From Sycon ciliatum (lineage: Eukaryota; Porifera; Calcarea; Leucosolenida; Sycettidae), in assembly GCF_964019385.1 (NCBI RefSeq), contig NC_088654.1:24624453-24688452 (forward strand): a DNA stretch of 64,000 bases, read 5' to 3'. Position numbers and translations under genes: made by a program. Below the pieces are notes generated by a model. The model searched no databases and was not told the origin of the DNA. It was given only the letters and a program-made list of their open reading frames with translations. Positions within the stretch are counted from its first letter, which is position 1. Every line of letters starts with the position of its first letter. Shown here in pieces: positions 30,301 to 44,300 of this stretch.

Positions 30301-31253
30301 TAGTGTGTAGAGTTGATTTGAGCCAAAAGAGAATATTGAAAGATTTTACGGCTTGATGTTTGTAAGATTGTGTTGTAATGCGTTAGACTGGAAATTTGTT
30401 GTCACAAGATATGACCAATACCTATGATTAGTTGGACATACATGCTCATATCGTTACTGATATGAATTACACAGAAGAGAAGCTAGTATCAAACCTAGAT
30501 TTCCTCTTCGGAAAAGACCACCGTGTATGCATAGAAAACAACAATGATAGGCCAGCATTCGTAAAGATCATGAACATGGCAAGTTATGGGAACGTATGGT
30601 AGCTTTTTTCCTGAGTTTCAGCCGAGGACAGGAAGGTATTGCTACCGGAAAAAAGTATATCGTGGGCAATGGCATAGGCCAACATGTATAGTGACCAAGA
30701 AAATGCAGAGCACAAAGAAAAAAATGGTACCAGGCCACATTGAAGATGGAGAGTAAGTTTGATAAAAACGGGGATTGCTCGTCTTTGGATATTTCTTGTA
30801 AGAGAAGGGAAGGCAATTATCATGGAGCAATATTTGTACAAGTAAACATCATATAATTGCCAAGGAAACGGATCAAACATAACTGGTTCACAACACATGT
30901 AAATGGGTACTGAATGGCAAGCTAATGCAAGTGGTCAGGTCTTGAAGGTTAGCAGAGCGCACAGGTACATGCATAGACTCTGTTCCTGTACTTAACTCTT
31001 CCTGATCGCAGCCTCACGGTAACGGGTACATTGACTCACCAGTCGGTGGTTGGTCGCTATGTGGCCGAAGCCGTGCGCGAGCAGAATTAGTATGCTTGCC
31101 AATTGCTTCTCCCTCTGCTTAACTGACATTTCAAAATGCGTATATCCCCGGCATGGGGTACTGTCTTAGTAAAGACTATCAGGGCAATGGAAATAAGTGC
31201 AAACGATTATTGAATAATACAAGGAACTAACTACATCACAATGAACTGTGTCC

Positions 31254-31885
31254 TCACATGACAGAATCTGCCACGGTATCATGATCCTCTCCTGCAGTAT
31301 TGATAGATCGGCGTTGGCTTGAAGAGGTTGCTGTATTGATAGATCGGCGTTGGCTTGAAGGGGTTGCTGAAACATTGATATACAGTGGTGTCATCTTTTC
31401 CATTAGCTCTGTCACTTCATTACTTTCATCACCGGGCATCTCCTCGTGCATGCCATCATCTTCAGCAACTTCGCAGGCTCCTTTCTTCTCCATGACTGTC
31501 CCGCTGTGGCTTGGTGGGATGTCCGACACGTCAGCATAAAGTGGCTCTCTCGTTTCCACCATGCCCGTCGTTTCATATCTTGCGTCGCCAGTCTGGCTTG
31601 GATCTTCGTAGCACGAGGCTTTCCATTCACGGTATGCTTCGGTGTTGACGAGTATCTTGTCATCATCTGCCTCCTGCTCACATTTATCAATGAGTGCTGT
31701 CTCACTTTGTTCATTCATAAGGAATGTTGGGGTTGTTGGCGGAGGCGACTCGTGGCCCTTGGTTTTGCGCTTCACTTTCCCGGTGCGTTTTCGTATACAG
31801 ATGAGCAGGATGCTCAACAGGATCACCACAATGAAGGCGATCATGAAATCTGCGCCAGTAGTAACTCCATGTCCTGGCTCTTCAT
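31254..31885 (-). CDS. gene B last exon: membrane helix and short tyrosine-motif tail
   Basis: 632 nt, phase 1 start, TGA stop. FMIAFIVVILLSILLICI is the helix, followed by RKRTGKVKRK. The tail has the SETALIDK block and two motifs of the gene A type, PLYADV and PLYINV (pYxN-like), plus EAYREW, SCYEDP and ARYETT. Near the end SSQRRSINTA is repeated in tandem (a 36-bp DNA duplication at about 31293-31364). Confidence 0.87.
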
Positions 31886-33548
31886 CTGAAGAAAGAGCGA
31901 AGATAAGCAAGAGACCCACCACCAAAAACTTAATGAATTCAGGGGAGGTGGAAGGTATTTTAGCGTGGTATGGTCAGGCATCTGAAGTAGAATTTACTCC
32001 TGTTGGGGGGGGGGGGGAGGGGTAAGACGAACATTTTGGCAATTTAGAGCCCAAATCAGTGTATTTATTGCGTCACGGAGTACCTCGAGCAAAAAGTGGT
32101 ACGGTCAATACTGTAGTGCCCGTAGCGTGTCCGACGCCCTTGCGAGTCATGGAGCCAATTTAGGATACACCCTCAAATTGAACTACTGGTATCAAGTTTC
32201 TGCAGCTAACTCACTTGTTCTACCTCTACCAATAGACTGAGGACTGGTGTTGTGAGTAATACTGCAACCTATGGCTGTCCTTGCTTACCTCAAGTAAAGC
32301 CTGCTTCGAGTTTTGGTGGTGACGGTCAATTTTTCGTCAGACTCCCCACCCTTTTCAATACTCTCAACCGATGAATAACGATCTGCTTGTGTGTGCATTT
32401 AAAAGCCACTCCATTTGTAGGATCCACTACTTTACTGGCAATGGGAGGATTTTTGTTCTATATTTGGGGGGGGGGGCAGCACATCTTGTATGGGCCAAAC
32501 TCAGCAAATCGTTTTGCGATGTACACGAGAAATTTCAAAACTAAAAGAGTTATAAAAGAGCGATCAGTGACGGCTGTACTGTATACATGGTGAGAAAGGT
32601 CAAGTCTCAAGGGTGCGTGTCTACCGTGCATTGTGCAATCATATCCAGCTTTCTGTAGAACTCACCGTCAGGCTCTAGGGATATAGTGGTTACATTGCGG
32701 AAGTCACTTAGGTCAACATTACCAGGACTCATCCTGATCCCACCACTGTAGCGAATAAACGCTATCACCTCAAAGGCGTACGGCTGTCCAGCGGTGAGAT
32801 TGTGGATTCGTCCTGTGGACACATCACTTCCCACATCCTATACGCAAACAGCAGGTCACCGGGAGAGAAGGTAACAAAGAAAAAAAGAGGACACGTTTTT
32901 TTCTAAAAAAAAAAACACTTTTTATTTTTAAACATGGAAAGGAAAAGGAAATATGGATACGAGTTAAGAGTAACTCTCCATCACTGTAATCAGATATTAT
33001 TATACAGTCAGAAAGTGCAACAACTAGGCACAAAACTGACAGAGTACTGAGACATTCGACGTCCTGACACCTAGCTTCAACACATCTCCGTAGCGCTAAC
33101 CGACAGCCTTCCAACTTGGAAGGTTCAAGGTTATGGAAAGACCAAAACACAGCACAAATAGTAACAGAAAGTTGGGTAACCAATGCTGGGTCTTCATAGC
33201 TGGCTAGGAGGCACATGTCGAACAGAGTGTCTGCAAAACAAGATGCATGTACAGTACTTGTCACAATTCATACTCCAGGAAAATCTGTAAGCCTGACCAC
33301 CGTAGAAATTTCATGACAGGCAACTCAGCATAGTCTTAGCATAGTCTTAGCATAGTCTTAGCGATAGTCTACACTATACACTATATAGCTGATTTGCTGG
33401 TCTTGAATGACTTTAAAGTTCTCAGAAGGAAATTGAATGGAAATGTTGGTACTGTGCTTGGCAATCATGCGCTACACAGATACAATCATGTACACATTGT
33501 ATACACATTATGACCTTTATCAACTCACAGGCACACACACACACACAC

Positions 33549-33616
<68 letters not shown>

Positions 33617-36600
33617 GCGCGCACGGGCACACACGCACACGCACATTCACATACACATACACACACACACCTAATTCTCTGCAGAGAGGCATCCACTCAA
33701 GATTCATCCCATACCTCACTAATATTCAGCACAGTCTTCTCCGGCACATTTCGACGTCTTCTTCTCCTACTCTTCTGCTGCAACTGCTCATCCACAACTT
33801 CTTCGTAGAATGCAAACATCCTGAAGCCGCTTGGCTCTCCACCTGTTGAACTGGGCTTCCACGTCAGTTCTGCTGTATGCTGATCAACGAATTTGGCATC
33901 GATTAACTCCGGCTGTCCAGGATCTTAGAAAAAAGATGAAGCACAATGGTTGGACCCGCTTTTCTAAACATCTTTGTATAATTATAAGGATCCAGAGTGC
34001 TAATGAAGCTCTCGTACGGATTGGGAAGGGGGGGGATGCAGGGGCGTAGCCAGGAGAATGATCAAGTGGGGTGCCACGACTTTCCCCGCACACAATACAT
34101 GCACCTTAAATGGTTTGATCCGCGATACAGTGGGGGGGGGGGGGGGGGGGAAGCAAAATCAGACCCGCATTTGACGCTGAAAATCAATCAGTGAATGGCA
34201 AACCCCCGACCAGGTAGTCGTAATGTTTGCTACTGCCTGCTTCCAACTTCTCTTCCTCGTGCTTTATAGTGCAGTACGGCATGCTTGATCAAACGTACCC
34301 CATATTTCCCACAAAAACCGCAAACTCCACTTCAACGTTACTTTCACTGTTCTGCTGCTGTACCAACACTTGAAACACGTGAAAGAATCTTCTTTGCTTT
34401 TCCACAACCTCCAATTCGAACACTCAACCGTCAGCCTACATGTCCATTATACAAAACATTGCGCGAGCAAACTGCTATGCCCGATGTGAGTTTTCCATGG
34501 ACTGTGTTGCTACTTCTACCATGGCGTACAGTATTTGTAAGATTCTGCTTCTATCTTAAACAAACATGCGGAATTCGACACAAATCACGTGCTGTGTCTG
34601 CTGAGGTCTGACGTAAAGCTGCAGAACGGCAGGTATGAAGCGGAGTTGCCCTTGACTAGAAATTTCATTGGAAAAAGGCCAATCGTCAGACAACATAGTC
34701 AACTGCAGCAGTACACTACCTATTACTTCCTGGTCTGAACAACAAAGTTTGCTACAGTGTGCGATGTGCAGAGTTATAGATGTGATCAGCGGTCCGCGTA
34801 TTACGGTCCCTCACGAACCAGGTGCAGACCACGATCGACATTTTTGAGGGGGTGCTTTGGCACCCAAAGCACCCCCCCCCCCCCGCCCCCTGCCTATGCC
34901 CCTGGGGTGCAATGTTTCACGTATTTTCGAAAATCTGCAGCTGGACCTACATGTACTGTGATACTTCAATCGATGTACATGTATCGTGCTGTCAGATCTT
35001 GGTGGTGGGTATTTTGAGACATGATTGTTGTTTCATGCACTTCAAATGTGTGGACCACAAGTCAATAAAGAATGACCGCCACAGAATAGCTTATAGGCGA
35101 TTCGGACTATGGCCAAAATCATGTCTGAGCTCGAATTTCCGTGGAGATGCAGTCGTACTTCAAATGATACTGCACAATCTCTGATCAAACACGTCTTTGG
35201 CATAAAAACGTGGTCACAGTTGGCCATCGTCTGAATCGCCTATAAGTGGGGCAGCATCGCTGGCCATACCCCATAAGAAGACCTTGAGTCTTTGGGGACT
35301 GCCCTATTAAAATATGAATAAATAATAATAAGCGAGGGTCCCTGGTTCGAGTCCTGGTGGTGCAAGTCAAAAAATTTCACAGACATTTCCCGTTTGCATC
35401 TTTCTCTCAAACTAATGAACACAATAAAGAACTCGCAAGTTACATTTTCTCCCCTTGTTTTTATGCAGAGACATTTACTTATAACAGCCGAGTAGCATAG
35501 TTTGAAGTGACATATGCAGCGTGTGCAGATCGGATGGAGTAGAGGCAATATTGACAAAGTGGGTAAAATAGTTACTTACACAGCGCAGTTCCTTGTGAAA
35601 AGACAGGTTTGCTTGCTGGGCCTGCACCGATTCTTGTGCTTGCAACTAGAAGAAATCCGTAGCGTTTCTTTTCTACCAGTGAGTGAATCAAAGCGTTGCT
35701 TTGGTTACCGGAGACTGTGATGTTATTATAGTGTGATCGTTTTGTGAGGTTTGCATTCGCCTGGTCTTCCTGTGTCGAGTCCAATTGAGCATAGAGGATT
35801 GTGTAGCTAGTGATTATACCCCGAGTGTCTCTCAGTGGTGTCCAGGAGATGTTGGCCGCAATGCTGGTGGTGTTTGCTTCGAACACAACGCTCACATTTG
35901 TGACAGCAGCAGGAGCTGCGAACAAGGATAGAAAAACACCGGCTTCAACACGCCATAGTAAACCGAATTGGATGCCATCTGCCTAACATACATAGCTGCT
36001 GATGATTTCAATACCATCACAGTATGCAAGGAGCAGTGCAAGTGCTATAGTACAGATGACATAGTCTGCATAATGAGAACCTGATTTACGTACCGTATAT
36101 CCCCGATTATAAGTCGCACTCAATTATAAGTCGCACCTCCATTTTCATTTTTTAGCCATATTGATTAGATATATTGACTTCATTAGTAAGTCATGCTTGA
36201 TTGTAAGTCGCACCCCTTTTTTACCCTTGAAAGTTAGTGTACGAAGGTGCGACTTATATTCGGGGAAATACGGTACACATCCACAAGTTCTCAATGACAA
36301 GAAACTTGTACTGTCAGTGTACAGGCAATGGCATATCTGTCAGTGATCTTGGAATGGTCTTAAACTCTGATTGAGGATGGTGAGGGCCTTGTTTCTAGTC
36401 CAGGTTGAGAAGGCTCTTTTAATTAAACTGTGCAGCTAGCGACAATACAGACATTAGTAGCTTGTGACTATATACAGTACAAAGAGAAATTTGGTTGATG
36501 GAGCGTTAGGCAAACAACCAACTTGTCGACAACTACGGTTAGACCAAGAGAGGAGAGTTGTACTCTTTGTGAGACATTGTTCCTCACCCTGCAGTTAGGC

Positions 36601-39600
36601 GTTGCACGTCCCATTGTATTGCTAGGGGTGGTTGTAGCGTCAGAACCACTTTGAGGACCAAATGAGAATTCGCATAATATTTCGCGTAGTGCTTTTCGTA
36701 CTCTTCCGTGTATATACTTTATTATTATATTGTGGTTTATTGCTAGATTTCATTATTGAGACGTATTTCCTTGACGAATGTCTCTAGAAAACTTGTTAGG
36801 AAGCTTTAATATCCATCTTTTATTTTTGTTCATTACTACGTCCAATGTCGGCTTCGCTGATTCTGCTGATTGCCGCAATAAAGTTATTGTCTCCTCGCCG
36901 CTTATTCATAATAATTATTATGGTATGCTAAGTACTTCCAGGCACACCCGTGTGCAGTATGAAGTCAGAAACAGTGGTGATTGCTGCATTTCTTTGAAAC
37001 TTCAACACACATAAATCACATCAATACACTGACGCTGGTAGCGGCTGGGGAAAGGTGCTTCTGTTGGTGCTGTCCCAGTGGAAAAGGTTGATAATTGATT
37101 ATGGTTGTGTCTGGGTAGTTGTGAATTGTAGTACATGTAGTGTGTGTAGTGTGAAGTCCGAAACAATGGTGATTGATGCATTTCTTACAGACTTCGGCAC
37201 ACGTGAATCACATCACATCACAAACTCACAGTACGTCTGTCGGTGCCGTCCCACGTGAAAGCATGATGATTGATCTGGTTGAGTATGGGTAGTTGTGAAT
37301 TTGTACTAGTGTGTGCAGTGTGGCATGGCTAGCCATGTGTTTAGAGGGTTTTTGTTCCAGCAAGCGTGTGGATAGAGAAAAAGAGAGAGTACAAGAATAT
37401 TTTTTTCTCGGCCGTATTGGTATTATAGTAAAGAAAAGAGGACCAAGAAACTACAAGTTACGCTTTATTGTCCACTAACACCACCAGTTACCACCAGTTC
37501 CGAGTCCATTATTATTATTATTTTATTATTATTTTTATTCTATTATGTCATAACTCGTAGCTTACAGGTAATTTCTCTTTACACATTACCATTGGCTCAA
37601 CACCCGAGTTTTATTTTCTGTACTATATCAAATGTGAAATATGCATTGAGTATGAGTGACTTACTCGATTCATCTGTACGTTGTTGTACTTGGCTGCCAA
37701 ATGGACCAGGTGCAGCCTCTGTCACAGCCCTCACAGACATGTTGTACACAGTGTAGATCTCAAGCTGGGTGATAGTCAGACTGGTCTCGTTGCTTGTCAC
37801 ATTGAATACCTGTGTGTAGTTTGCAGGGCTGACAATCATGATGTCATAGCGTACCAACACACCGTTTAGATCTTGCTGTGCGAGCTGTCGCCAGGCCAGC
37901 TGCAGAGATGTGCTGCTCAAGTAGAATGAGTTGGTCACGGTTGTTCCAATGCTTGGTGCTGTTCATATCAGAGACATCAAGAAGAAAATGAATCTGCAGC
38001 CCAATAATACCCAACTCTTCGCAAGGTGACTTGAAAATCTGAACTATTGTACTGTTGTGTCAGTCCACTGTTACGTTCGGCCTCACACGCCAGTATGACC
38101 ACGTCTCCATGTGGTCTATGCGGTTTCAGATATGTTTCCAGGTGCGCATTCCGTTTTGAACTTTGAAAAATGGTGACTACAGAAAATGTTAAAAAAACCA
38201 CTACAGTCAACTTGGCTAATAATGACTGGCATTGACTGCGGATATAACGACAGTTCTGGAATACCGGCAGAATATCCATGCGCAGAGGGAAAGTCCCATC
38301 AAACTGTAAACATATAATGAGACTGGGTATAAGGATACATCGCGAATAAGGACACTTTTCTGATGCCCCGCCGTGTGTCGTTATTCGCAAAGTTGATTGT
38401 ATACGAAAATGCATGGGCTCCAAATTTTTAGAGAACACCGATGGTCTTCCATCGCCTGAAGAGTGGTGAATATAAGTCGCAACAATGCCATTCAGGTGAT
38501 TGCAAGTGCCATAACAAGCGAGCAGTCTTCCAGTCAGTTTGTATTAATACAACCTCTCCAGCTTAGGTTCACTGAGTTCATTACTTTGGAGTCAAAAGTC
38601 AAATCACTGTAACCGTGCATTTGTTAGAATGATATTGGCTCACTGCTGTCTAAATTAACCAAGGCTAATGTATGGGCAGTTGGCATCTGACAGAGATGTC
38701 TGGCAGTCGCACTGTGCATCTACTGCTTACACAGCTGCATAATGCCTTTTATTCCCGTAGCTATGCAGAAGACGTTACTTCAGTAACGTCTGGCGCTAGC
38801 CAGGGTCCACACAGCTTTAATTTGGTGTTTGTTTGTTTGTGTCACGCCTGGCGCTATCCCGTATCTGTCCCGTACAGTACCGTACCATCAAACACAGCTA
38901 GCTGGCCACATGCAGCTGGCCGCAATATTCAAATAGGGCTTTCAAACGCAAGATCATAACGTGAAGCAACTTGGAAGAATGAGTATGAATGCGAAGTGTA
39001 TGAGGGAATGCATGTAGGGCGATAGTGCGGGTTCGAATCCCAGGTTATGCCTGAAAAAAAGGAGAATTGAAAAATTTATAAAATCCCTATCCTTGTTTTG
39101 CCTATGTCATCAATGCGGTAGACAGTGTCGTATTACCTCGACCGTACTTGTCCCGTACCTGTCCCGTACCGTACCGGACCATCAAAGACGGCTGGCCACA
39201 ATGCATATTCAAATAGGGCTTTCAAATGAAAGATCATAACGTGAAGCAACTTGGAAGAATTAGTATGTATGTATGCGAAGTGTATCGGGGGATGCATGCA
39301 GGGCGATATTGCGGGTTTGAATCCCAGGTTATGTCTTAAAAAAAGTAGAAATTTATAAGAATTTATAACATCCCTATGCTTTTTTTGGTCTAGGTCATCA
39401 AGGCAAAAAACGTAGCGTAGGGCCCTGAGCTCCCAAGCTCTCTCGTTATTATTATTTTTAAATTTTAGCAATAGGGAGGTTTCGCTCTACGTAATTACAT
39501 ATGAAAATCCGTATGTCGTACGCGCCGGGGAGCGAGGGCAACTTTCATACGTAAATCTCTCTACGGATTTCCGTAGGAAAGCTCTTTCCTACGTTGGGTC

Positions 39601-40619
39601 CTCCGTAGGACTTTTTGAAATATTTTTTCGCATTTTCCGCATTTGTCCATGGCAACATTCAAGCCGCGCGAAACACAAGGTTCACACACCGTACACCACG
39701 TGCAAAATATAATGGAAAACGCGGTTTCGGTTCACGGTGCATGCGGTGGGCGCATGCAGCCAACGCGTCTCCAAAGCAACAACGCATGTTTAGCAGTTGT
39801 GGAGAAATCACGTAGAACGAAACCCAACAGCTCTGATTTTTACGTATGAAAATTCCGTGCAGTTCATACGTTATTTTCATACCTAATTCCGTAGAGCGAA
39901 ACCTCCCTAATGAAGCGAAGTGTATGAGGGAATGCATGTAGGGCGACAGTGCGGGTTCGAATCCCAGGTTATGCCTGAAAAAAGGAGAATTGAAAAATTT
40001 ATAACATCCCTATCCTTTTTTTGCCTATGTCATCAATGCGGTAGACGGTGTCGTATTACCTCGACCGTACCTGTCCCGTACCTGTCCCGTACCGTACCGG
40101 ACCATCAAAGACGGCTGGCCACAATGCATATTCAAATAGGGCTTTCAAATGAAAGATCATAACGTGAAGCAACTTGGAAGAATTAGTATGTATGTATGCG
40201 AAGTGTATCGGGGGATGCATGCAGGGCGATAGTGCGGGTTCAAATCCCAGGTTATGTCTTAAAAAAAGTAGAAATTTATAAGAATTTATAACATCCCTAT
40301 GCTTTTTTTGGTCTAGGTCATCAAAGCAAAAAACGTAGCGTAGGGCCCTGAGCTTCCAAGCTCTCTCGTTATTATTATTTTTAAATTTTAGCAATGAAAA
40401 ATATCAAATGTGCACTCATAACCATGTGTAAACAATTAAAATGAAACAATTCCAGAACGTTTTCGTGTGACTATCATCAGTGGAACATCGTCACATAGTA
40501 AGAATCACTAAAACAACCAGTTATATAGCTAGAGTAATATGAAAAGAAGCGTGAGAATGCAGCACAGCTAGCGGTTATGCGTAGCGCGTGTAGTGTGAAC
40601 CTTTGCAGTGTATCTGAGA

Positions 40620-40651
<32 letters not shown>

Positions 40652-41327
40652 CTCAGTGGTTAGAGCATCGCTGGCTACAAGCGAGGGTCCCTGGTTCGAG
40701 TCCTGGTGGTGACGGTCAATTTTTTCTTCAGACTTTTCCCGTTTGTCTCTTTCCCTCAAAACCAGTTAATATTTTATGACTTGGGGCTCCCCGCGTGCTA
40801 GTTTGTACGTGAAGTGTGTGGGTTACAGTGAGGGCTGCGTCCCACCCGCCTGTGTGGATTCACAGGAAGTGTGAGTTACGAAGTCTGAAGAAAACGTTGA
40901 ACGGTCTCTGCTTGGATGACGACTACACCATAGCTCAGTGGTTAGAGCATCGCTGGCTACAAGCGAGGGTCCCTGGTTCGAGTCCTGGTGGTGACGGTCA
41001 ATTTTTTCTTCAGACTTTTCCCGTTTGTCTCTTTCCCTCAAAACCAGTTAATATTTTATGACTTGGGGCTCCCCGCGTGCTAGTTTGTACGTGAAGTGTG
41101 TGGGTTACAGTGAGGGCTGCGTCCCACCCGCCTGTGTGGATTCACAGGAAGTGTGAGTTACGAAGTCTGAAGAAAACGTTGAACGGTCTCTGCTTGGATG
41201 ACGACTACACCATAGCTCAGTGGTTAGAGCATCGCTGGCTACAAGCGAGGGTCCCTGGTTCGAGTCCTGGTGGTGACGGTCAATTTTTTCTTCAGACTTT
41301 TCCCGTTTGTCTCTTTCCCTCAAAACC

Positions 41328-41358
<31 letters not shown>

Positions 41359-44300
41359 GCTCTAACCACTGAGCTATGGGACCAGGCTGAACCTAGAAGG
41401 CGCTGACAAGTTTTTCACTCCAAAGGCAGCTCACAACACGTGCCACACATACTGATGGCACTTGGGTCGTTTTCCCTCCCCCAGGGGACCAACCACGGTC
41501 AGTTTCTGGAAACTACCAGAGGTGAAAGAAAGTGATTAAATTTGGAAAGGATTGGGAGAACTTCATATTCAAAGGATCAGTCGGGGAAGTGAACTGCCTG
41601 AAAAGAGAAAAAAACGCCAGACCCAACGCCAGATCCTTTGAATATGAAGTTCTCCCAATCCTTTCCAAATTTAATCACTTTCTTTCACCTCTGGTAGTTT
41701 CCAGAAACTGACCGTGGTTGGTCCCCTGGGGGAGGGAAAAAGACCCAAGTGCCATCAGTATGTGTGGCACGTGTTGTGAGCTGCCTTTGGAGTGAAAAAC
41801 TTGTCAGCGCCTTCTAGGTTCAGCCTGGTCCCATAGCTCAGTGGTTAGAGCATTGCTCATGACAAGCAGGGTCCCAGGTTCGAGTCCTGGTGGGTCTGGC
41901 GTTTTTTTCTCTTTTCAGGCAGTTCACTTCCCCGACTGATCCTTTGAATATGAAGTTCTCCCAATCCTTTCCAAATAATAATAATAATAATAATTTTAAT
42001 ATTGCAATAAGTATGACGAGCTGAAGCGACATGTGGACTACTTTATTAACAATGTAAGCGATGGAGACGATGCAAGAAACAGCCTAAAAGGGTAAGGAAA
42101 AATACATGTAAGAAGAAAAAGGGCAATGGAAAAAAGATGATTCGAACAAGTTTTCGTACAACACTCTTCAGGAATCACCGTTGTACTAAAGAACAAAAGG
42201 AGAACAAAGGAAATAATATAGCAATCAAGGTAGGGTGACACGTAACAATGACAGCACTGGAATATCGAGGTGCGATTTCTCACAAAAGTGTGCAGAAAAC
42301 AAGGGTATACAAGTAAGAACTAAGCGTGACAAGTGTGTATCAGCAACAAAAACAAAAAAGTGAGAACGAATGATAAAAATAACAATAAACAAGAAGGTGA
42401 CAAAACACATTTAGGCACAAGAGGCAACAACGTTGCCACACTACACAACAGAACACTATTTGAACAATTTTAGGGTAATAACACTATCTTTCTGGACACA
42501 CAAATTCGGCTTATGAATGCGCTGACAAACAGCTTCCAAAACTTGTAACTGCAAAAGATAACCATGACGAGCACGGCACAAAACAGAAAAACAGGAATCA
42601 GAATAAGTACGACAACAGTCAGTACTAGAAACCAAATGATTGTATACTGAAGACTTGTTATTACGAGACGGACGCACACAATCTCGACTCACGCGCACAC
42701 CCTCACACTCACTCTCACTCTCACTCAGCTCACCTTCTCCCTCACTGTCCGAATCAGAACCTGCTCCGTCATCCACCGCGGTTTGACTCTCCTCCTCACT
42801 TGCATCGTCCTGCGTCTCACCTTCACCACCCACGCCAACCGTGAATGCCGTTGCCTTCACGTCAGTCGTCGTCCTTTCCGATTGTTTCCTTTGTATTTTT
42901 ACCGTGAATTCATAGGTCCGGTTGTAATCTGCTGTAGATCTCCGTGGTCTGTCATTTGCTGCTTTGTTTTGTGGATTAGTTGTTGTTGTTGTTGGATGTG
43001 AACCTGGTGTTGTTGTTGGATGTGAAGCTGGTGTTGTTGTTGCAGCCATGGTTGTTGGTCTTTCTGTTGAATCCAGCTCTGGTTCCGGTGGGACAAATCG
43101 ACCGCCGCGGGTGCTCCCCACCAACACAGACCTCGAAGGAGGATGGTCAGGGGGAGGCAGAGGTGCTGTCACCACTCGAGGCACAGCCCCATGCAAAGCA
43201 CCCAGAGGCACAGACTTAGGCACACCCGAGGGCTGCACCAATTAAAATTATTGTCTCCTCGTCGAATTTTTAAATAATAATAATAATAATAGTTACAGTT
43301 CGCATGTCATTCATGGAAGGATCCATGGGCTTAACGCATCTGTCAACGAAATCCAGGCAGAAGAGCCGACAAAAGGCATCTCAATATTGTTAGAACGTAT
43401 TGCAGTAAGAACAACTACGCAAGCGCAGCACAATTTTCCACAAGCATCAGCCATTTTTCTTGTCTGGAGCCAGTTCAAAACAGTCAGAAATATCAATATT
43501 GGCGTGCTTTAGATCATTTTTAATATTGTAAATCCATCTGAGATCTGAGAATGGTAGCAGTAGATGAATGTGGCAGCTGTGAGTGCGTGTGGACAAAACT
43601 GGTGAGTGCTACAACATTTTCTTTTTGCTTGCATAGAACAGGGTCACGTGTGCGAATATATACATTTTCCAACACCTGCAACTGCTTAAAGAAACGTGCG
43701 GAACAAATAACACTAAACCAGGAATCGTCAAACAACTTACGACAATCCGGACTGGAAACCAAATGCTTGTAGATAGCAGACTTGCTCTTGTCGATGTTGA
43801 ACTCCTCCTCGTCAGTATCACTCTCATCCTCCACTTCCCGTTCCCGCTCACCCTTGCTTTCCTCCTGAACATCCTGTTTATCCCCATCATCATCCTCCAT
43901 CTCCATCTCCTCATGCCATCGCTTCTTTCTCCTTGACGTGTTCACTGCTGCGCCCGTACTTTCACCTGCCGCTACTGGTTCAGCCTTCTCGATTTTTCTC
44001 AGTCGTGTCTCCGCTAGTCTCTGGCTTCTCCTCAGATTCGTTTTCCTCCATTTTCGTTTCGTTCTCCTGGTGATCTTTCCGAAACTACTAACGAACAATG
44101 TGCCCCGTAAGGAACTGACAATCGGCCCGGCTCCTTGTCGTGTCTTCCTGTGCCTGCCTTGGAAAGGCGCGGAGTCGACAAAGGTCAGTCGTATTGTCAA
44201 GTCTATTGTCCAGAAGACGTACTATGCAGTGAATGTAGTAACTGTCTTCACAACGATACGTTCGTTCACGGTGTTGAAGGACGTCCTGCCGACCCATCAT

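Larger units (their letters stand above)
22631..31253. other. intergenic region between gene A start and gene B stop
   Basis: No host gene recognised. It holds a SINE, a GTCCGTGT minisatellite, CA tracts, several inverted-repeat elements, a family I hammerhead-like motif, a LINE fragment and R1 repeats, listed separately. A small piece near 23570-23660 (FYRETGKTLHLRVHEHL) resembles a Penelope GIY-YIG segment. The gene A promoter must lie just above 22630, but I see no clear core element. Confidence 0.5.

Noticed and set aside
40928-41000. tRNA genes with CTA-like or TGA-like anticodon
   Set aside because: D and anticodon arms fold, but there is no 7-bp acceptor stem, the loop lacks U33, and the head repeats as part of SINEs.
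42783-43245. Plus-strand frames rich in Val/Leu opposite the P2 fragment
   Set aside because: Antisense shadows of the Penelope-type frame caused by TTG/GTT repeats.
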